DNA of 37,248 nucleotides, from positions 1 to 37,248 of the forward strand of contig JAIYAA010000210.1 in assembly GCA_027489295.1 (NCBI GenBank), written 5' to 3'. The DNA comes from Sphingomonadales bacterium (lineage in GTDB: Bacteria > Pseudomonadota > Alphaproteobacteria > Sphingomonadales > Sphingomonadaceae). A model generated the notes under the pieces. The model searched no databases and had not been told where the DNA came from. It saw only the letters and a program-made list of their open reading frames with translations. This document shows, piece by piece, positions 8,111 through 16,361 of this stretch. The position numbers and the translations under genes are program-made. The stretch's first letter is position 1; the number at the start of each line of letters is the position of its first letter.

Positions 8111-9070
8111 ATGGGATTGCTGGTGGCGGAACGACCTGCGACGGCGGAGGCCGATGCGGCGCTCCACGAACTGATAGCCTTCCTTAAGGCGCGCGCCTAC
8201 CGCTTCATCACGCCCACGCCCGGCACCCATGCGCGGGTACTGGCGCGCCTTGGCCGGCAGCACGCGACCGACCTGCGCGACATCTTCGGCTGGAGCCTGC
8301 CCTTCGATGCCGGTCTGCTCGACGCATCCCTGCGCGCCACGCTCGATGCCGCCGGCCTGATCGAGGCCTCAGGCGACCGACTACGCAGTACGGTGCGAGT
8401 CTCGACGCTCGGCCCGGACCTGCTGGTGCATTCCGCCTATCCCACCGACGACACGCATGCGGTCTTCTTCGGCCCGGACAGCTATCGTTTCGCGCGCTTC
8501 ATCGCGGAGGAGTTGCACCGCTGCCCGGAGCGGGAAGGCGCGACGCTGGTGGATATCGGCACCGGGGCTGGGGCGGGAGCAATCGCCGCCGCGCATCGCT
8601 GCCCCAGGGTCGACATCGTGGTGACCGACATCAACCCCGCGGCGCTGCGGCTGGCGCGGGTGAACGCGCAGGCGGCTGGCATCGAGGCGCGGTTCGTGGA
8701 AGGCGAGGATCTGTCGGGAATCGAAGGCGCACTCGACCTGGTGCTGGCCAACCCGCCCTATATTGTCGATCCCGCCGGTCGCGCCTATCGCGACGGTGGC
8801 GACCTGCACGGCGCCGGGGTGGCGCTGGCGATGGTTCGCGAGGCGGTGCCGCGGCTGGCCCCGGGCGGCCGGTTCCTGCTCTACACCGGCAGCGCGATCG
8901 TGCGCGGGTTGGATGGACTGCACGATCGGCTGGTGCAGCTCGCTGCGGCGGAAAACTGCCGGCTACGCTACGACGAAATCGACCCCGACGTGTTCGGCGA
9001 GGAGCTGGAGACGGCGGCGTACGCGGACGTGGAGCGCATTGCGTTGGTGACCGCGGTAATCGAGCGCTGA
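8111..9070 (+). CDS. SAM-dependent methyltransferase (PrmC/HemK-like, NPPY motif)
   Basis: The 319-aa product starts at ATG 8111. The frame is open further upstream, but that extension lies in the divergent promoter region and looks non-coding. Residues 148-156 form the SAM-binding motif I (DIGTGAGAG), VTDINPAAL follows near 171-179, and NPPY sits at 214-217. NPPY is typical of enzymes that methylate side-chain or base nitrogens. The N-terminal 110 residues form a separate helical domain. It is not clearly PrmC itself, because prmC is normally next to prfA; the substrate is unknown. Confidence 0.87.
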   Translation: MGLLVAERPATAEADAALHELIAFLKARAYRFITPTPGTHARVLARLGRQHATDLRDIFGWSLPFDAGLLDASLRATLDAAGLIEASGDRLRSTVRVSTLGPDLLVHSAYPTDDTHAVFFGPDSYRFARFIAEELHRCPEREGATLVDIGTGAGAGAIAAAHRCPRVDIVVTDINPAALRLARVNAQAAGIEARFVEGEDLSGIEGALDLVLANPPYIVDPAGRAYRDGGDLHGAGVALAMVREAVPRLAPGGRFLLYTGSAIVRGLDGLHDRLVQLAAAENCRLRYDEIDPDVFGEELETAAYADVERIALVTAVIER

Positions 9071-9073
9071 ATA

Positions 9074-9182
9074 ACCCCTGCCCTTCGGGGGAGGGGTTGG
9101 GGTGGGGCCGTGTCTCACCGAGACCAACGAACGTTCTGAAATCCCTCCACCCCCAACCCCGCCTCCGAGGAGGAGGGGCTTA
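9074..9182. repeat. GC-rich palindromic intergenic element, copy 2
   Basis: The sequence runs from ACCCCTGCCCTTCGGGGGAG through GGGGTTGGGGTGGGG to CCCCCAACCCCGCCTC and GGAGGAGGGGCTTA. It shares the arm organisation and core (GGGGTTGGGG) of the element at 5848-5957, but the arms have diverged. It also lies in a convergent gap, between the methyltransferase and aroB, and probably terminates both. Confidence 0.82.
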
Positions 9183-9190
9183 GAAGCAGG

Positions 9191-10288
9191 TCACCGCACC
9201 CCGTCCAGGAACGCCGCGACCTTCGCCAGGTCCACCGTCTTGTCGAGATAGGTTTGCCCGATGCCCTTGGCGAGCAGGAAGGGCAGGGTGCTGCCCTCCA
9301 TCTTCTTGTCATGGAGCATGTGGCCAACGAGTGTCGCACCGTCCGCCGTCACGCCCGCTGCGGCCAGGCCATCCGGCAAGCCGACATGTCGAAGATGCGC
9401 CGCCACGCGCTCGGCGTCCTCGGCCGCGCACAGCCCCTGTTCCGCCGAGAAGGCAAAGGCCAGCGCCATGCCCGCCGCGACCGCCTCGCCGTGCAGCAGC
9501 TTGTCCGAAAAGCCCGTTTCCGCCTCCAGCGCATGGCCGAAGGTATGGCCGAGGTTGAGCAGCGCCCGCGTGCCGGTGGTCTCGCGCTCGTCGGCGGCGA
9601 CGATGCGAGCCTTGGCGGCTACCGAATGGCCGATCGCGTGCGCCCGCGCCTGCGGATCGCCGGCGAACAGCGCGGCGGCGTTCGCCTCGCACCACGAGAA
9701 GAAGTCGGCGTCGTCGATCAGCCCGTATTTCGCCACTTCGGCATAGCCGGCGCGCAGTTCGCGCTGGGGCAGCGTGTCCAGCACCTGCGGGTCGATCAGC
9801 ACCACCGCCGGCTGGTGGAACGCGCCGATCAGGTTTTTGCCGGCCTTAGAATTGATCGCCGTCTTGCCGCCGACCGAGCTGTCCACCTGCGCCAGCAGCG
9901 TGGTGGGGATCTGGACGAAGTTGCAGCCGCGCTTGAGGATGCTGGTCGCGAAGCCTACGAGGTCGCCGGTCACGCCGCCGCCCAGCGCGATCACATGGTC
10001 GCTGCGCACCACGCCCTGCGCGAGCAGCCAGTCGGTCAGCGCTTCGAGCTGCGCCCAGCTCTTGGTGCTCTCGCCCGCCGGTAGCGTCAGCACCGGCGCG
10101 GTAACCCCGGCGGCGGCAAGGCTGGCGACCAGCGTTTCGCAATGCGCCGCAAGGTTCGCATCGGTGACGATCGGCATCGGCCGTCCACGCGACAAGGGGG
10201 CAAGCACCGCGCCGGCGCGTGCCAGCAAGCCGGGTTCGATGCGCACGTCATAGCTGCGTGCGCCTAGGGCGACGGGGATGGTGGTCAC
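9191..10288 (-). CDS. aroB: 3-dehydroquinate synthase
   Basis: AroB converts DAHP to 3-dehydroquinate, the second step of the shikimate pathway. The 365-aa product has the NAD-binding GGGVTGD (about 103-109), SSVGGKTAIN (about 137-146), and the zinc ligands Glu184, His248 and His266 in AEVAKYG, LGHTFGHALE and HGEAV. The start is a GTG at 10288 that overlaps the stop of aroK by four bases (GTGA), so the two are translationally coupled. Confidence 0.98.
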   Translation of the reverse strand: MTTIPVALGARSYDVRIEPGLLARAGAVLAPLSRGRPMPIVTDANLAAHCETLVASLAAAGVTAPVLTLPAGESTKSWAQLEALTDWLLAQGVVRSDHVIALGGGVTGDLVGFATSILKRGCNFVQIPTTLLAQVDSSVGGKTAINSKAGKNLIGAFHQPAVVLIDPQVLDTLPQRELRAGYAEVAKYGLIDDADFFSWCEANAAALFAGDPQARAHAIGHSVAAKARIVAADERETTGTRALLNLGHTFGHALEAETGFSDKLLHGEAVAAGMALAFAFSAEQGLCAAEDAERVAAHLRHVGLPDGLAAAGVTADGATLVGHMLHDKKMEGSTLPFLLAKGIGQTYLDKTVDLAKVAAFLDGVR

Positions 10289-10824
10289 TTGCTCAGCGCT
10301 CTCAATATGGCTTCGACGGTGGTTTCGTGCGGCGCGGCTACGCTGGGCACCCGGATCTCCGCAAGCGCGTAATAGGGATTGCGCACGCGCGCCAGTTCGG
10401 TGAGCGTCGCCAGCGGGTCCTTGCCGCGCAGCAGCGGGCGCGTGTCGCGCCGGCGCACCCGGTCAGCGAGGATCGCCGGCTCCGCGTCCAGCCAGATCGA
10501 GATCGCCTGGCCGAGGATCAGCGCCCGCGTCTCGTCGTTGATGAAGGCGCCGCCGCCGGTGGCGATCACCTTGGGCGTCCCATCCACCAGCCGGGCGATC
10601 ACGCGCCGTTCGCCGTCGCGGAAATGCGGTTCGCCGAATTTGGCGAAGATGTCGGTGACCGACATGCCCGCCGCCGATTCGATTTCCGCATCGGCATCGA
10701 CGAAGGGCAGCCGCAGGCGCTGGGCAAGCCGGCGGCCTACCGTGGTTTTTCCGGCCCCCATCAGCCCGACCAGTACGATCGGCTTGCCGGTCCAGTGGGT
10801 AAGTTGCGCATGCGTTTGTAACAT
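10285..10824 (-). CDS. aroK: Shikimate kinase
   Basis: Shikimate kinase phosphorylates shikimate from ATP. The 179-aa product starts at ATG 10824; the open frame extends further upstream, but that part covers the divergent genes and is not coding here. It has a Walker A motif GLMGAGKTT (residues 20-28), the shikimate/Mg motif FVDADAEIE (41-49), FRDGERRVI and GGGAFI. The length is normal. It is first in an aroK-aroB operon, a common bacterial arrangement. Confidence 0.97.
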   Translation of the reverse strand: MLQTHAQLTHWTGKPIVLVGLMGAGKTTVGRRLAQRLRLPFVDADAEIESAAGMSVTDIFAKFGEPHFRDGERRVIARLVDGTPKVIATGGGAFINDETRALILGQAISIWLDAEPAILADRVRRRDTRPLLRGKDPLATLTELARVRNPYYALAEIRVPSVAAPHETTVEAILRALSK

Positions 10825-10896
10825 CGTTCGAAGGGCTATACAGCGAGGGACCGTCTCGGGCAAAAGGCCCGTCGCGCAAAGGAATGGACTGTTTTC

Positions 10897-11034
10897 ATGC
10901 CGCGTATGCTTGTCGTGTTGCTCGTCGTTCTGGTGGTTTTGGTGGGCGGCATGTTCGCCCTGGCGGGTCGCAACACCGTGAAGGAGCCGGTGCGCATGGA
11001 GAAGGCGGTCGCGCTTGAAAACCTCGCCAACTAG
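10897..11034 (+). CDS. Small single-pass membrane protein (45 aa)
   Basis: The frame starts at ATG 10897, with AAAGGAA about 10 bases upstream. It encodes MPRMLVVLLVVLVVLVGGMF, then a charged tail ending ALENLAN. Residues 4-22 form one membrane helix. The reading frame overlaps the start of the next gene by 20 bases in a different frame, as expected for translational coupling. I do not recognise a family. The clean hydrophobic-then-charged pattern and the coupling support it as real. Confidence 0.75.
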   Translation: MPRMLVVLLVVLVVLVGGMFALAGRNTVKEPVRMEKAVALENLAN

Positions 11035-12838
11035 GGTTTCCCGGATCGCGCTCGGCGCGGCGCTGCTCGCCGCGATCGGCGTGCCGGCGTTCAGCCAGCA
11101 GCAGAAATCCCCCGAATCGCTGCTGCCGCCCGGCTTCGACCAGCCGGCCCCGCGGCCGCAGGCTTCGCCGCGGCCGCAGCCCTCGGCACGTCCTAGCCCT
11201 GCCCCGAGCGCAAGTCCGGTGGTAGCGCCGTCCCCGAGCGGTGACGTGGCGCCGGCGGGGGATGCGATGGGGGCCGACGCCTTCGACGTCGAGGAAAGCA
11301 ATGTCAGCGTCGCGGCTGCGCCGGCGATCGACCTTTCGCAATATGACCTGCCCAGGGGCATGGGGCGGCCGCTGAACCGGGTGGGCATCGTCGCCGCCGG
11401 CAATGCGCCCTTCCCGGCGAATGCGTTCGGCGACGTGGCCGGGGGCACGCAGGTCCTGCTGATGCGGCGCCTCAACGCGCCGGTGGCGTCGCGCTGGGTA
11501 TCGATCGCGCTGCGCCGTGCGCTGATGTCGCCGCTGGAAACGCCGCGCGCGCTGGACGGCGCGGACTATGCCGCCGAACGCGCCTGGCTGCTGCTCCGCA
11601 TGGGCGAGGCGGGCGCGGCGCGTGGCCTGGTCAGCTATGTAGACATCGACGACTATACCAATGCGCTGGACCGCGTCGCGATGCAGGTCGCGCTGGCGAC
11701 CGGCGATCCCGCCTCGGTCTGCCCGATCGTCGACGATGCGGCGGCGGCGATCCCCGATCGCGGCTGGGCGCTGGCGCAGGCGATCTGCGCAGGGCTCGCC
11801 GGCAAGCCGAGCGAGGCCGACCAGCGGCTGGATGCCGCCGCGAAGGGCAAGCCGCGCAACGATCTCGATACGCTGCTCGCCACCAAGGTGGTCGGCATGG
11901 GCGCCGATTCGCGCCGCGCGGTGACGATCGACTGGGTCGGCGTGCCCGCGCTCTCCGCCTGGCGTTTCGGCATGGCGACGGCGGCGGGCGTCGACATTCC
12001 CGACAATCTGTTCGCCACGGTGGGGCCGGAATTCCGCTATTGGCAGGCGCTGTCGCCGGCGGTGTCGCCGGTGAACCGTGCCGGCGCTGCCGAACTCGCC
12101 GCGGCGGCGGGCGTGCTGTCCAATGCCGCACTGGTCGACCTCTATGCCGAGCTCGATCAGGCGAGCGACGTGCCCGATCCGCTGCAGAAGACGGTCCGCG
12201 ATCTGCGCGGCGCCTATACCGGGTCGGCAAAGGAGCGGGTGCAGGCGATGAAGAGCCTGTGGGACGCGGTGGAAACTTCGCGTCTGCGCTATGCCCGGCT
12301 GGTGCTGACCGCCAAGGCCGCGGCCTGGATCCCGGCGAGCAAGGATGTCGCAGAGCCCGATCGGCTGATCGCCTCGATGCTGTCGTCCGGCTATGATTCG
12401 GCCGCGCTGCAATGGCGCGGCGTGGTGGCCGCCGGCAGCGAGGGCTGGGCGCTGCTCGCGCTCGCCGAGCCTGCGGGTACGATCGGCTATGGCGATTTCG
12501 AGCGCTATGCCGGCGCCGCGAGCCCCCGCAAGGCGGCGATGCTGCTGGCTGGGCTGGCAGGGCTGGGCCGGCTTTCCCCTGCCGACGCGCAGCGCGGGGC
12601 GGAGGCGACCAAGGTCGCCATCGGCGGCGTCAACAGCTGGACCCAGGCGATCGACCGCGCCGGCGCCGCCAACCAGCCCGGCATGGTCGCGCTGCTCGCC
12701 GGGGTGGGCATGCAGTCGCCGCGCTGGGACCAGGTGACGCCCGAGGCGTTGTACCACATCGTCGCGGCGATGCGGGCGGCGGGGATGGCCAACTACGCCC
12801 GGATGATCGCCGTGGAGGCGGTTACGCGCGCGGCGTGA
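11015..12838 (+). CDS. Exported protein of unknown function with Pro-rich linker
   Basis: The 607-aa product appears to start at TTG 11015, with GGAGAAGG about 9-16 bases upstream. No ATG or GTG nearby would keep the signal peptide (about residues 8-28, ending GVPAFSQQQ). A low-complexity linker rich in Pro, Ser, Arg and Gln follows (about residues 38-75). The rest is Ala-rich and helical and looks like a repeat scaffold of the TPR/Sel1 kind, though I see no clear repeat consensus. It is coupled to xerD by GTGA. Function unknown; a role in envelope processes is a guess. Confidence 0.85.
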   Translation: MKTSPTRVSRIALGAALLAAIGVPAFSQQQKSPESLLPPGFDQPAPRPQASPRPQPSARPSPAPSASPVVAPSPSGDVAPAGDAMGADAFDVEESNVSVAAAPAIDLSQYDLPRGMGRPLNRVGIVAAGNAPFPANAFGDVAGGTQVLLMRRLNAPVASRWVSIALRRALMSPLETPRALDGADYAAERAWLLLRMGEAGAARGLVSYVDIDDYTNALDRVAMQVALATGDPASVCPIVDDAAAAIPDRGWALAQAICAGLAGKPSEADQRLDAAAKGKPRNDLDTLLATKVVGMGADSRRAVTIDWVGVPALSAWRFGMATAAGVDIPDNLFATVGPEFRYWQALSPAVSPVNRAGAAELAAAAGVLSNAALVDLYAELDQASDVPDPLQKTVRDLRGAYTGSAKERVQAMKSLWDAVETSRLRYARLVLTAKAAAWIPASKDVAEPDRLIASMLSSGYDSAALQWRGVVAAGSEGWALLALAEPAGTIGYGDFERYAGAASPRKAAMLLAGLAGLGRLSPADAQRGAEATKVAIGGVNSWTQAIDRAGAANQPGMVALLAGVGMQSPRWDQVTPEALYHIVAAMRAAGMANYARMIAVEAVTRAA

Positions 12839-13746
12839 GTGCCGATCGCGACCTGATCGAGCGCTTCCTCGAGATGCTCCGCGCCGAGGCCGGTGCGGCG
12901 GCGAACACCATCGCGGCTTACGGCACCGACCTGCGGCTCGCATCCGAGGCACTGGGCGGTGACTTGGTCGGTGCGGGGCGCGAGGAGATCGAGCGGCTGG
13001 CCGGCGGATGGGGCGAGCTCGCCCGATCCACCGTCGCGCGCAAATCGGCGGCGTTGCGGCGCTTCTTCGCGTTCCTGGCGGACGAGGGGCATCGTGCGGA
13101 CGATCCCGGCCACGCCCTGCCGCGCCCGGGCACGGCACGGCGCCTGCCCAAGATTTTGAGTACCGCGGACGTCGATGCGATCTTCGCCGCCATCGCCGAG
13201 CGGCAGGCGCGGGTGCCGCCCGATCCACTGGACCTGCGGCTCTCCGCGCTGGTCGAGCTGCTGTACGGCTCGGGCCTGCGCGCGACCGAGCTGGTGTCGC
13301 TGCCGCGCAACGCGATCCATCCCGACCGGCCGTTCCTGATCCTCAAGGGCAAGGGCGGGCGCGAGCGGCTGGTGCCGATCTCCGATCGCGCCCGCGCGGC
13401 GGTCGCGGTGTGGCGGGGGCAGGTGCCGACGGACAGTCCCTGGTTGTTCCCCTCGGGCAAGAAGCACCTGACCCGCGTCCGGCTCTACCAGATCGTCCGC
13501 GCGCTGGCGGGGATGGCCGGCATCCCACCCGATCGGGTCAGCCCTCACGTCCTGCGCCACGCCTTCGCGACGCACCTGCTGGAGGGCGGCGCGGACCTGC
13601 GCGCGCTGCAGGCGATGCTCGGTCACGCCGATATCGCCACGACCGAAATCTACACCCATGTCGACAGCCGCCGGCTGGTCGAGCTGGTCAACGAGAGACA
13701 TCCGCTGGGCGAGGCCCTCGTTGACGCGAAGCGCGGCGCCCGGTAG
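12835..13746 (+). CDS. xerD: Site-specific tyrosine recombinase XerC/XerD type
   Basis: XerD with XerC resolves chromosome dimers at dif near the division septum. The 303-aa product starts at GTG 12835, overlapping the previous stop. It has an N-terminal core-binding (SAM-like) domain (about 5-95) and a catalytic domain (about 105-295). The catalytic residues are Arg149, Lys173, His238, Arg241, His264 and Tyr273 (TEIYTHV), all present. I assign XerD rather than XerC from general resemblance and its position beside accA and aroK, so the C/D distinction is moderate. Confidence 0.93.
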   Translation: MSADRDLIERFLEMLRAEAGAAANTIAAYGTDLRLASEALGGDLVGAGREEIERLAGGWGELARSTVARKSAALRRFFAFLADEGHRADDPGHALPRPGTARRLPKILSTADVDAIFAAIAERQARVPPDPLDLRLSALVELLYGSGLRATELVSLPRNAIHPDRPFLILKGKGGRERLVPISDRARAAVAVWRGQVPTDSPWLFPSGKKHLTRVRLYQIVRALAGMAGIPPDRVSPHVLRHAFATHLLEGGADLRALQAMLGHADIATTEIYTHVDSRRLVELVNERHPLGEALVDAKRGAR

Positions 13747-13756
13747 CGCCACGCCC

Positions 13757-14704
13757 ATGACGACATTCCTCGACTTCGAGAAGCCGATTGCCGAGCTCCA
13801 GGGCAAGATCGACGAGCTGCGCAGCGCCGCCCAGGGCGGCGACGTGGACATCGCCGCCGAGATCGCCCCGCTGCAGGCCAAGTCGGACAAGCTGCTGCTC
13901 GACACCTATGCGCGGCTGACCCCGTGGCAGAAGACGCAGGTCGCCCGCCATCCCGAGCGGCCCCACTTCAAGCACTATGTCGCGGGCCTGATCGAAGACT
14001 TCATGCCGCTGGGCGGCGACCGCGCCTTTGCCGACGACGCGGCGATCATCGGCGGCCTCGGTCGGTTCCGCGGGCGCCGCGTGATGGTGATCGGCCACGA
14101 AAAGGGCGACGATACCGCCAGCCGGCTCAAGCACAATTTCGGCATGGGCAAGCCGGAGGGCTATCGCAAGGCGATCCGCCTGATGAAGCTGGCCGATCGC
14201 TTCGGCATCCCGGTGATCACGCTGGTCGATACCGCCGGTGCCTTTCCGGGCGTGCAGGCGGAAGAGCGCGGCCAGGCCGAAGCGATCGCGCGTTCTACCG
14301 AGGCGTGCCTCGGCCTGGGCGTGCCGCTGGTCGCCTCGATCGTCGGCGAGGGCGGCTCGGGCGGCGCGGTGGCGCTGGCGGCGGGCAACCAAGTGCTGAT
14401 GATGGAGCACGCGGTCTATTCGGTGATCTCGCCGGAGGGCTGCGCCTCGATCCTGTGGCGCACCGCCGACAAGGCTGCCGACGCGGCCGAGGCGATGAAG
14501 GTCACCGCGCAGCATCTGAAGGAGCTGGGCGTTATCGACCGGATCGTGCCCGAGCCGCTGGGCGGCGCGCATCGTGCGCCCGGCCAGGCGGTGCAGGCGC
14601 TGGGCGACGCGATCGAGAAGGCGCTGGCAGGCCTCAGCACCATGTCGCCGGAATCGCTGCGCCAGGCGCGCCGCGCCAAGTTCCTGGCGATGGGCCGGGT
14701 CTGA
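13757..14704 (+). CDS. accA: Acetyl-CoA carboxylase carboxyltransferase subunit alpha
   Basis: AccA, with AccD, transfers the carboxyl group from biotin-BCCP to acetyl-CoA in the first committed step of fatty-acid synthesis. The 315-aa product starts at ATG 13757. It has the typical N-terminal helical segment, GHEKG near residue 114, GYRKAIRLM, and the oxyanion-hole region [11 protein letters not shown] near residue 198. The length is normal. It ends just before a strong terminator. Confidence 0.98.
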   Translation: MTTFLDFEKPIAELQGKIDELRSAAQGGDVDIAAEIAPLQAKSDKLLLDTYARLTPWQKTQVARHPERPHFKHYVAGLIEDFMPLGGDRAFADDAAIIGGLGRFRGRRVMVIGHEKGDDTASRLKHNFGMGKPEGYRKAIRLMKLADRFGIPVITLVDTAGAFPGVQAEERGQAEAIARSTEACLGLGVPLVASIVGEGGSGGAVALAAGNQVLMMEHAVYSVISPEGCASILWRTADKAADAAEAMKVTAQHLKELGVIDRIVPEPLGGAHRAPGQAVQALGDAIEKALAGLSTMSPESLRQARRAKFLAMGRV

Positions 14705-14712
14705 TCCACACG

Positions 14713-14748
14713 AAAAAGGGGCCCGCACTGCCGTGCCGGCCCCTTTTT
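14713..14748. terminator. Bidirectional intrinsic terminator after accA
   Basis: AAAAAGGGGCC and GGCCCCTTTTT form an 11-base perfect stem with a smaller GCAC/GTGC stem inside. The stem ends in a T-run in the accA direction and equally in the opposite direction, so it can also terminate the Flp pilin transcript arriving from the right. Confidence 0.92.
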
Positions 14749-14813
14749 CTTGCCAGAAGAGACGGTGATGCCCGGCAGCGCCACCGTCCCCGAAACCGGC
14801 GCAGAACGGAGGC

Positions 14814-14981
14814 TTACGAAGCCTTCATGTTCGAGGTGACGTTACCGAACGTCTTGTTGAGCTGGTTGCCCAGGCCCTGCATGGCGGCAATCGCGGCCAC
14901 CGCGATAAGGGCTGCGATCAGGCCATATTCGATCGCCGTCGCGCCCTTGGAATTCTTCAGGAAATTGCGAATCTTCTGCAT
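14814..14981 (-). CDS. Flp family type IVb pilin
   Basis: The 55-aa prepilin starts at ATG 14981, with GGAG 6 bases upstream. The short basic leader ends in KG; prepilin peptidase would cut after Gly13, leaving ATAIEYGLIA with the conserved Glu5 and Tyr6 of Flp pilins. A single hydrophobic helix follows. Flp pilins are assembled by the Tad machinery for adhesion. No tad/cpa genes are in the window, so the assembly system must be elsewhere. A second, divergent pilin gene lies just upstream. Confidence 0.93.
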   Translation of the reverse strand: MQKIRNFLKNSKGATAIEYGLIAALIAVAAIAAMQGLGNQLNKTFGNVTSNMKAS

Positions 14982-15111
14982 ACCCGACTCCATCGTCCCA
15001 GATACTTCAAACACCGGCCCCGGCGGTGGACCCGAAGAGGCATCGCGACCCTAAGGCAGAGGGGTTAAGAACCGGCTAAATCCGGTACTTAGCGAAAGAT
15101 TTACAGCGGCT

Positions 15112-15294
15112 TCAGCCCGCCTGCTGAACCTGCTGCGAGATGTTGCCCCACAGCTGACCGGTCGCGTTGCCCAGGCTGGTAAGGCCCGCGATCATCCCCA
15201 GCACGATCAGTGCGACGATCAGTCCATATTCCACCGCAGTGGCACCGCGCTCGGCAAAGGCCAGCGTACGCAGAAAGTGGATCAGGGCTCGCAT
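15112..15294 (-). CDS. Flp family type IVb pilin (second copy, divergent)
   Basis: The 60-aa prepilin has a leader ending in AERG, cleavage expected after Gly17, then ATAVEYGLIV with the conserved Glu5-Tyr6 pair. Its hydrophobic segment (VALIVLGMIAGLTSLG) and C-terminus differ from the pilin at 14814-14981, so the two are not recent duplicates. The gap of 130 bases between them suggests separate promoters. Confidence 0.92.
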   Translation of the reverse strand: MRALIHFLRTLAFAERGATAVEYGLIVALIVLGMIAGLTSLGNATGQLWGNISQQVQQAG

Positions 15295-15371
15295 CGGCAG
15301 TCCATCTCGTTCAGGGAAGGATGCGGATCATTGCAGGATTTGGTTGCAAAGTGTTTAGCGAGACGAGACCG

Positions 15372-15764
15372 ATGTTGCTGGTGGTTGCCGCAGCGATGAT
15401 CGCGCAGGGGCGCGTGCTGGTGCAGCAGCGGCCGGAAGGCAGCGCGCTGGCGGGCCTGTGGGAATTCCCCGGCGGCAAGATCGAACCCTGCGAGAGCCCG
15501 GAGGCTGCGCTTGCGCGCGAACTGGACGAGGAACTGGGCGTGGTGGTCGACCCGGCGTCGCTGGTGCCGCTCACCTTTGCCAGTGAGCCGCTGGCCGACC
15601 GCCATCTCGTGCTGATGCTCTACCGGCTCGACGCCTGGCAGGGCACGCCCGAGCCGCACCAGGCCAGCGCACTCGCCTGGGCGGACATGGCGATGCTGCG
15701 CAGCCTGCGGATGCCGCCCGCCGACCTGCCATTTCTCACGATACTCGAGCCGCTGCTTTCCTAG
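15372..15764 (+). CDS. mutT: Nudix hydrolase MutT (8-oxo-dGTP diphosphatase)
   Basis: MutT removes oxidised dGTP from the nucleotide pool, preventing transversions. The 130-aa product starts at ATG 15372; the frame is open further upstream, but the N-terminus MLLVVAAAMI matches the family only from here. The Nudix box is complete: Gly35, Glu41, Arg49, Glu50, Glu53, Glu54, Gly56. The length fits MutT. Its stop overlaps, on the other strand, the stop of the methyltransferase at 15761 (convergent pair). Confidence 0.94.
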   Translation: MLLVVAAAMIAQGRVLVQQRPEGSALAGLWEFPGGKIEPCESPEAALARELDEELGVVVDPASLVPLTFASEPLADRHLVLMLYRLDAWQGTPEPHQASALAWADMAMLRSLRMPPADLPFLTILEPLLS

Positions 15765-16336
15765 ACGGCGATGGACGGGAGATAGTGGTTGCCGCCCGAA
15801 TCGGTCAGGCCGTCGAGCGGCTGAAATCCCGCTGCAACCAACGCCGCGCGATAGGTCGCCTCCCCGAGTGAACGGGAGGGCCGGCCTGTGAGCGTATCCT
15901 GCCATGCGCAGTCCTCGCGGGGCGCCGTGAACAGGAAGCGGCCGCCGGGGCAAAGCGCGCTGCGAACGCGCCCGATCAGCGCGATCTGCTCGGCTTCGGC
16001 GAGCAGGAAGATCAGCCCGATGGCGATCGCTGCGTCGAACGCTCGGTCGAAAAACCTACTGGTCTGCACCGCTTCGCATACGGTCGACGCGTGCGGCAGG
16101 TTCTGCCGGAACGCTGCGAGCAGGCTCGGAGACGCATCCACGCCGAACAGGGCAAAGCCTTGGTCGGCAAGGGCACAGGCAATCGGCCAGCCGGTCCCGC
16201 AGCCGATATCGAGGATTGTCGCGCCGCCCGGCAGCGCGTGCGCCCAGCGCGCCACCACCTCGGTGCCGACCGCGGAGCGGATATCGGCGAAGGTGGCCGC
16301 CACCGCTTCCCAGCCGGCAGAGGGATCGTCGCTCAT
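15761..16336 (-). CDS. Class I SAM-dependent methyltransferase
   Basis: The 191-aa product has motif I ILDIGCGTG near residues 41-49, the acidic adenosine-binding residue in GVDASPSLL, and CPGGRFLFTAPRED, which contains the usual post-motif loop. It resembles small-molecule methyltransferases (Methyltransf_11/25). The substrate cannot be inferred. It is convergent with mutT and close downstream of the NDUFAF5-like gene on the same strand. Confidence 0.9.
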   Translation of the reverse strand: MSDDPSAGWEAVAATFADIRSAVGTEVVARWAHALPGGATILDIGCGTGWPIACALADQGFALFGVDASPSLLAAFRQNLPHASTVCEAVQTSRFFDRAFDAAIAIGLIFLLAEAEQIALIGRVRSALCPGGRFLFTAPREDCAWQDTLTGRPSRSLGEATYRAALVAAGFQPLDGLTDSGGNHYLPSIAV

Positions 16337-16361
16337 GCGATCCGCCGCCGGCGCATGCCCG

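Noticed and set aside
10895..13228. 777-residue open frame on the minus strand
   Set aside because: It is a shadow of the exported protein and xerD on the plus strand, very Arg-rich and without motifs.
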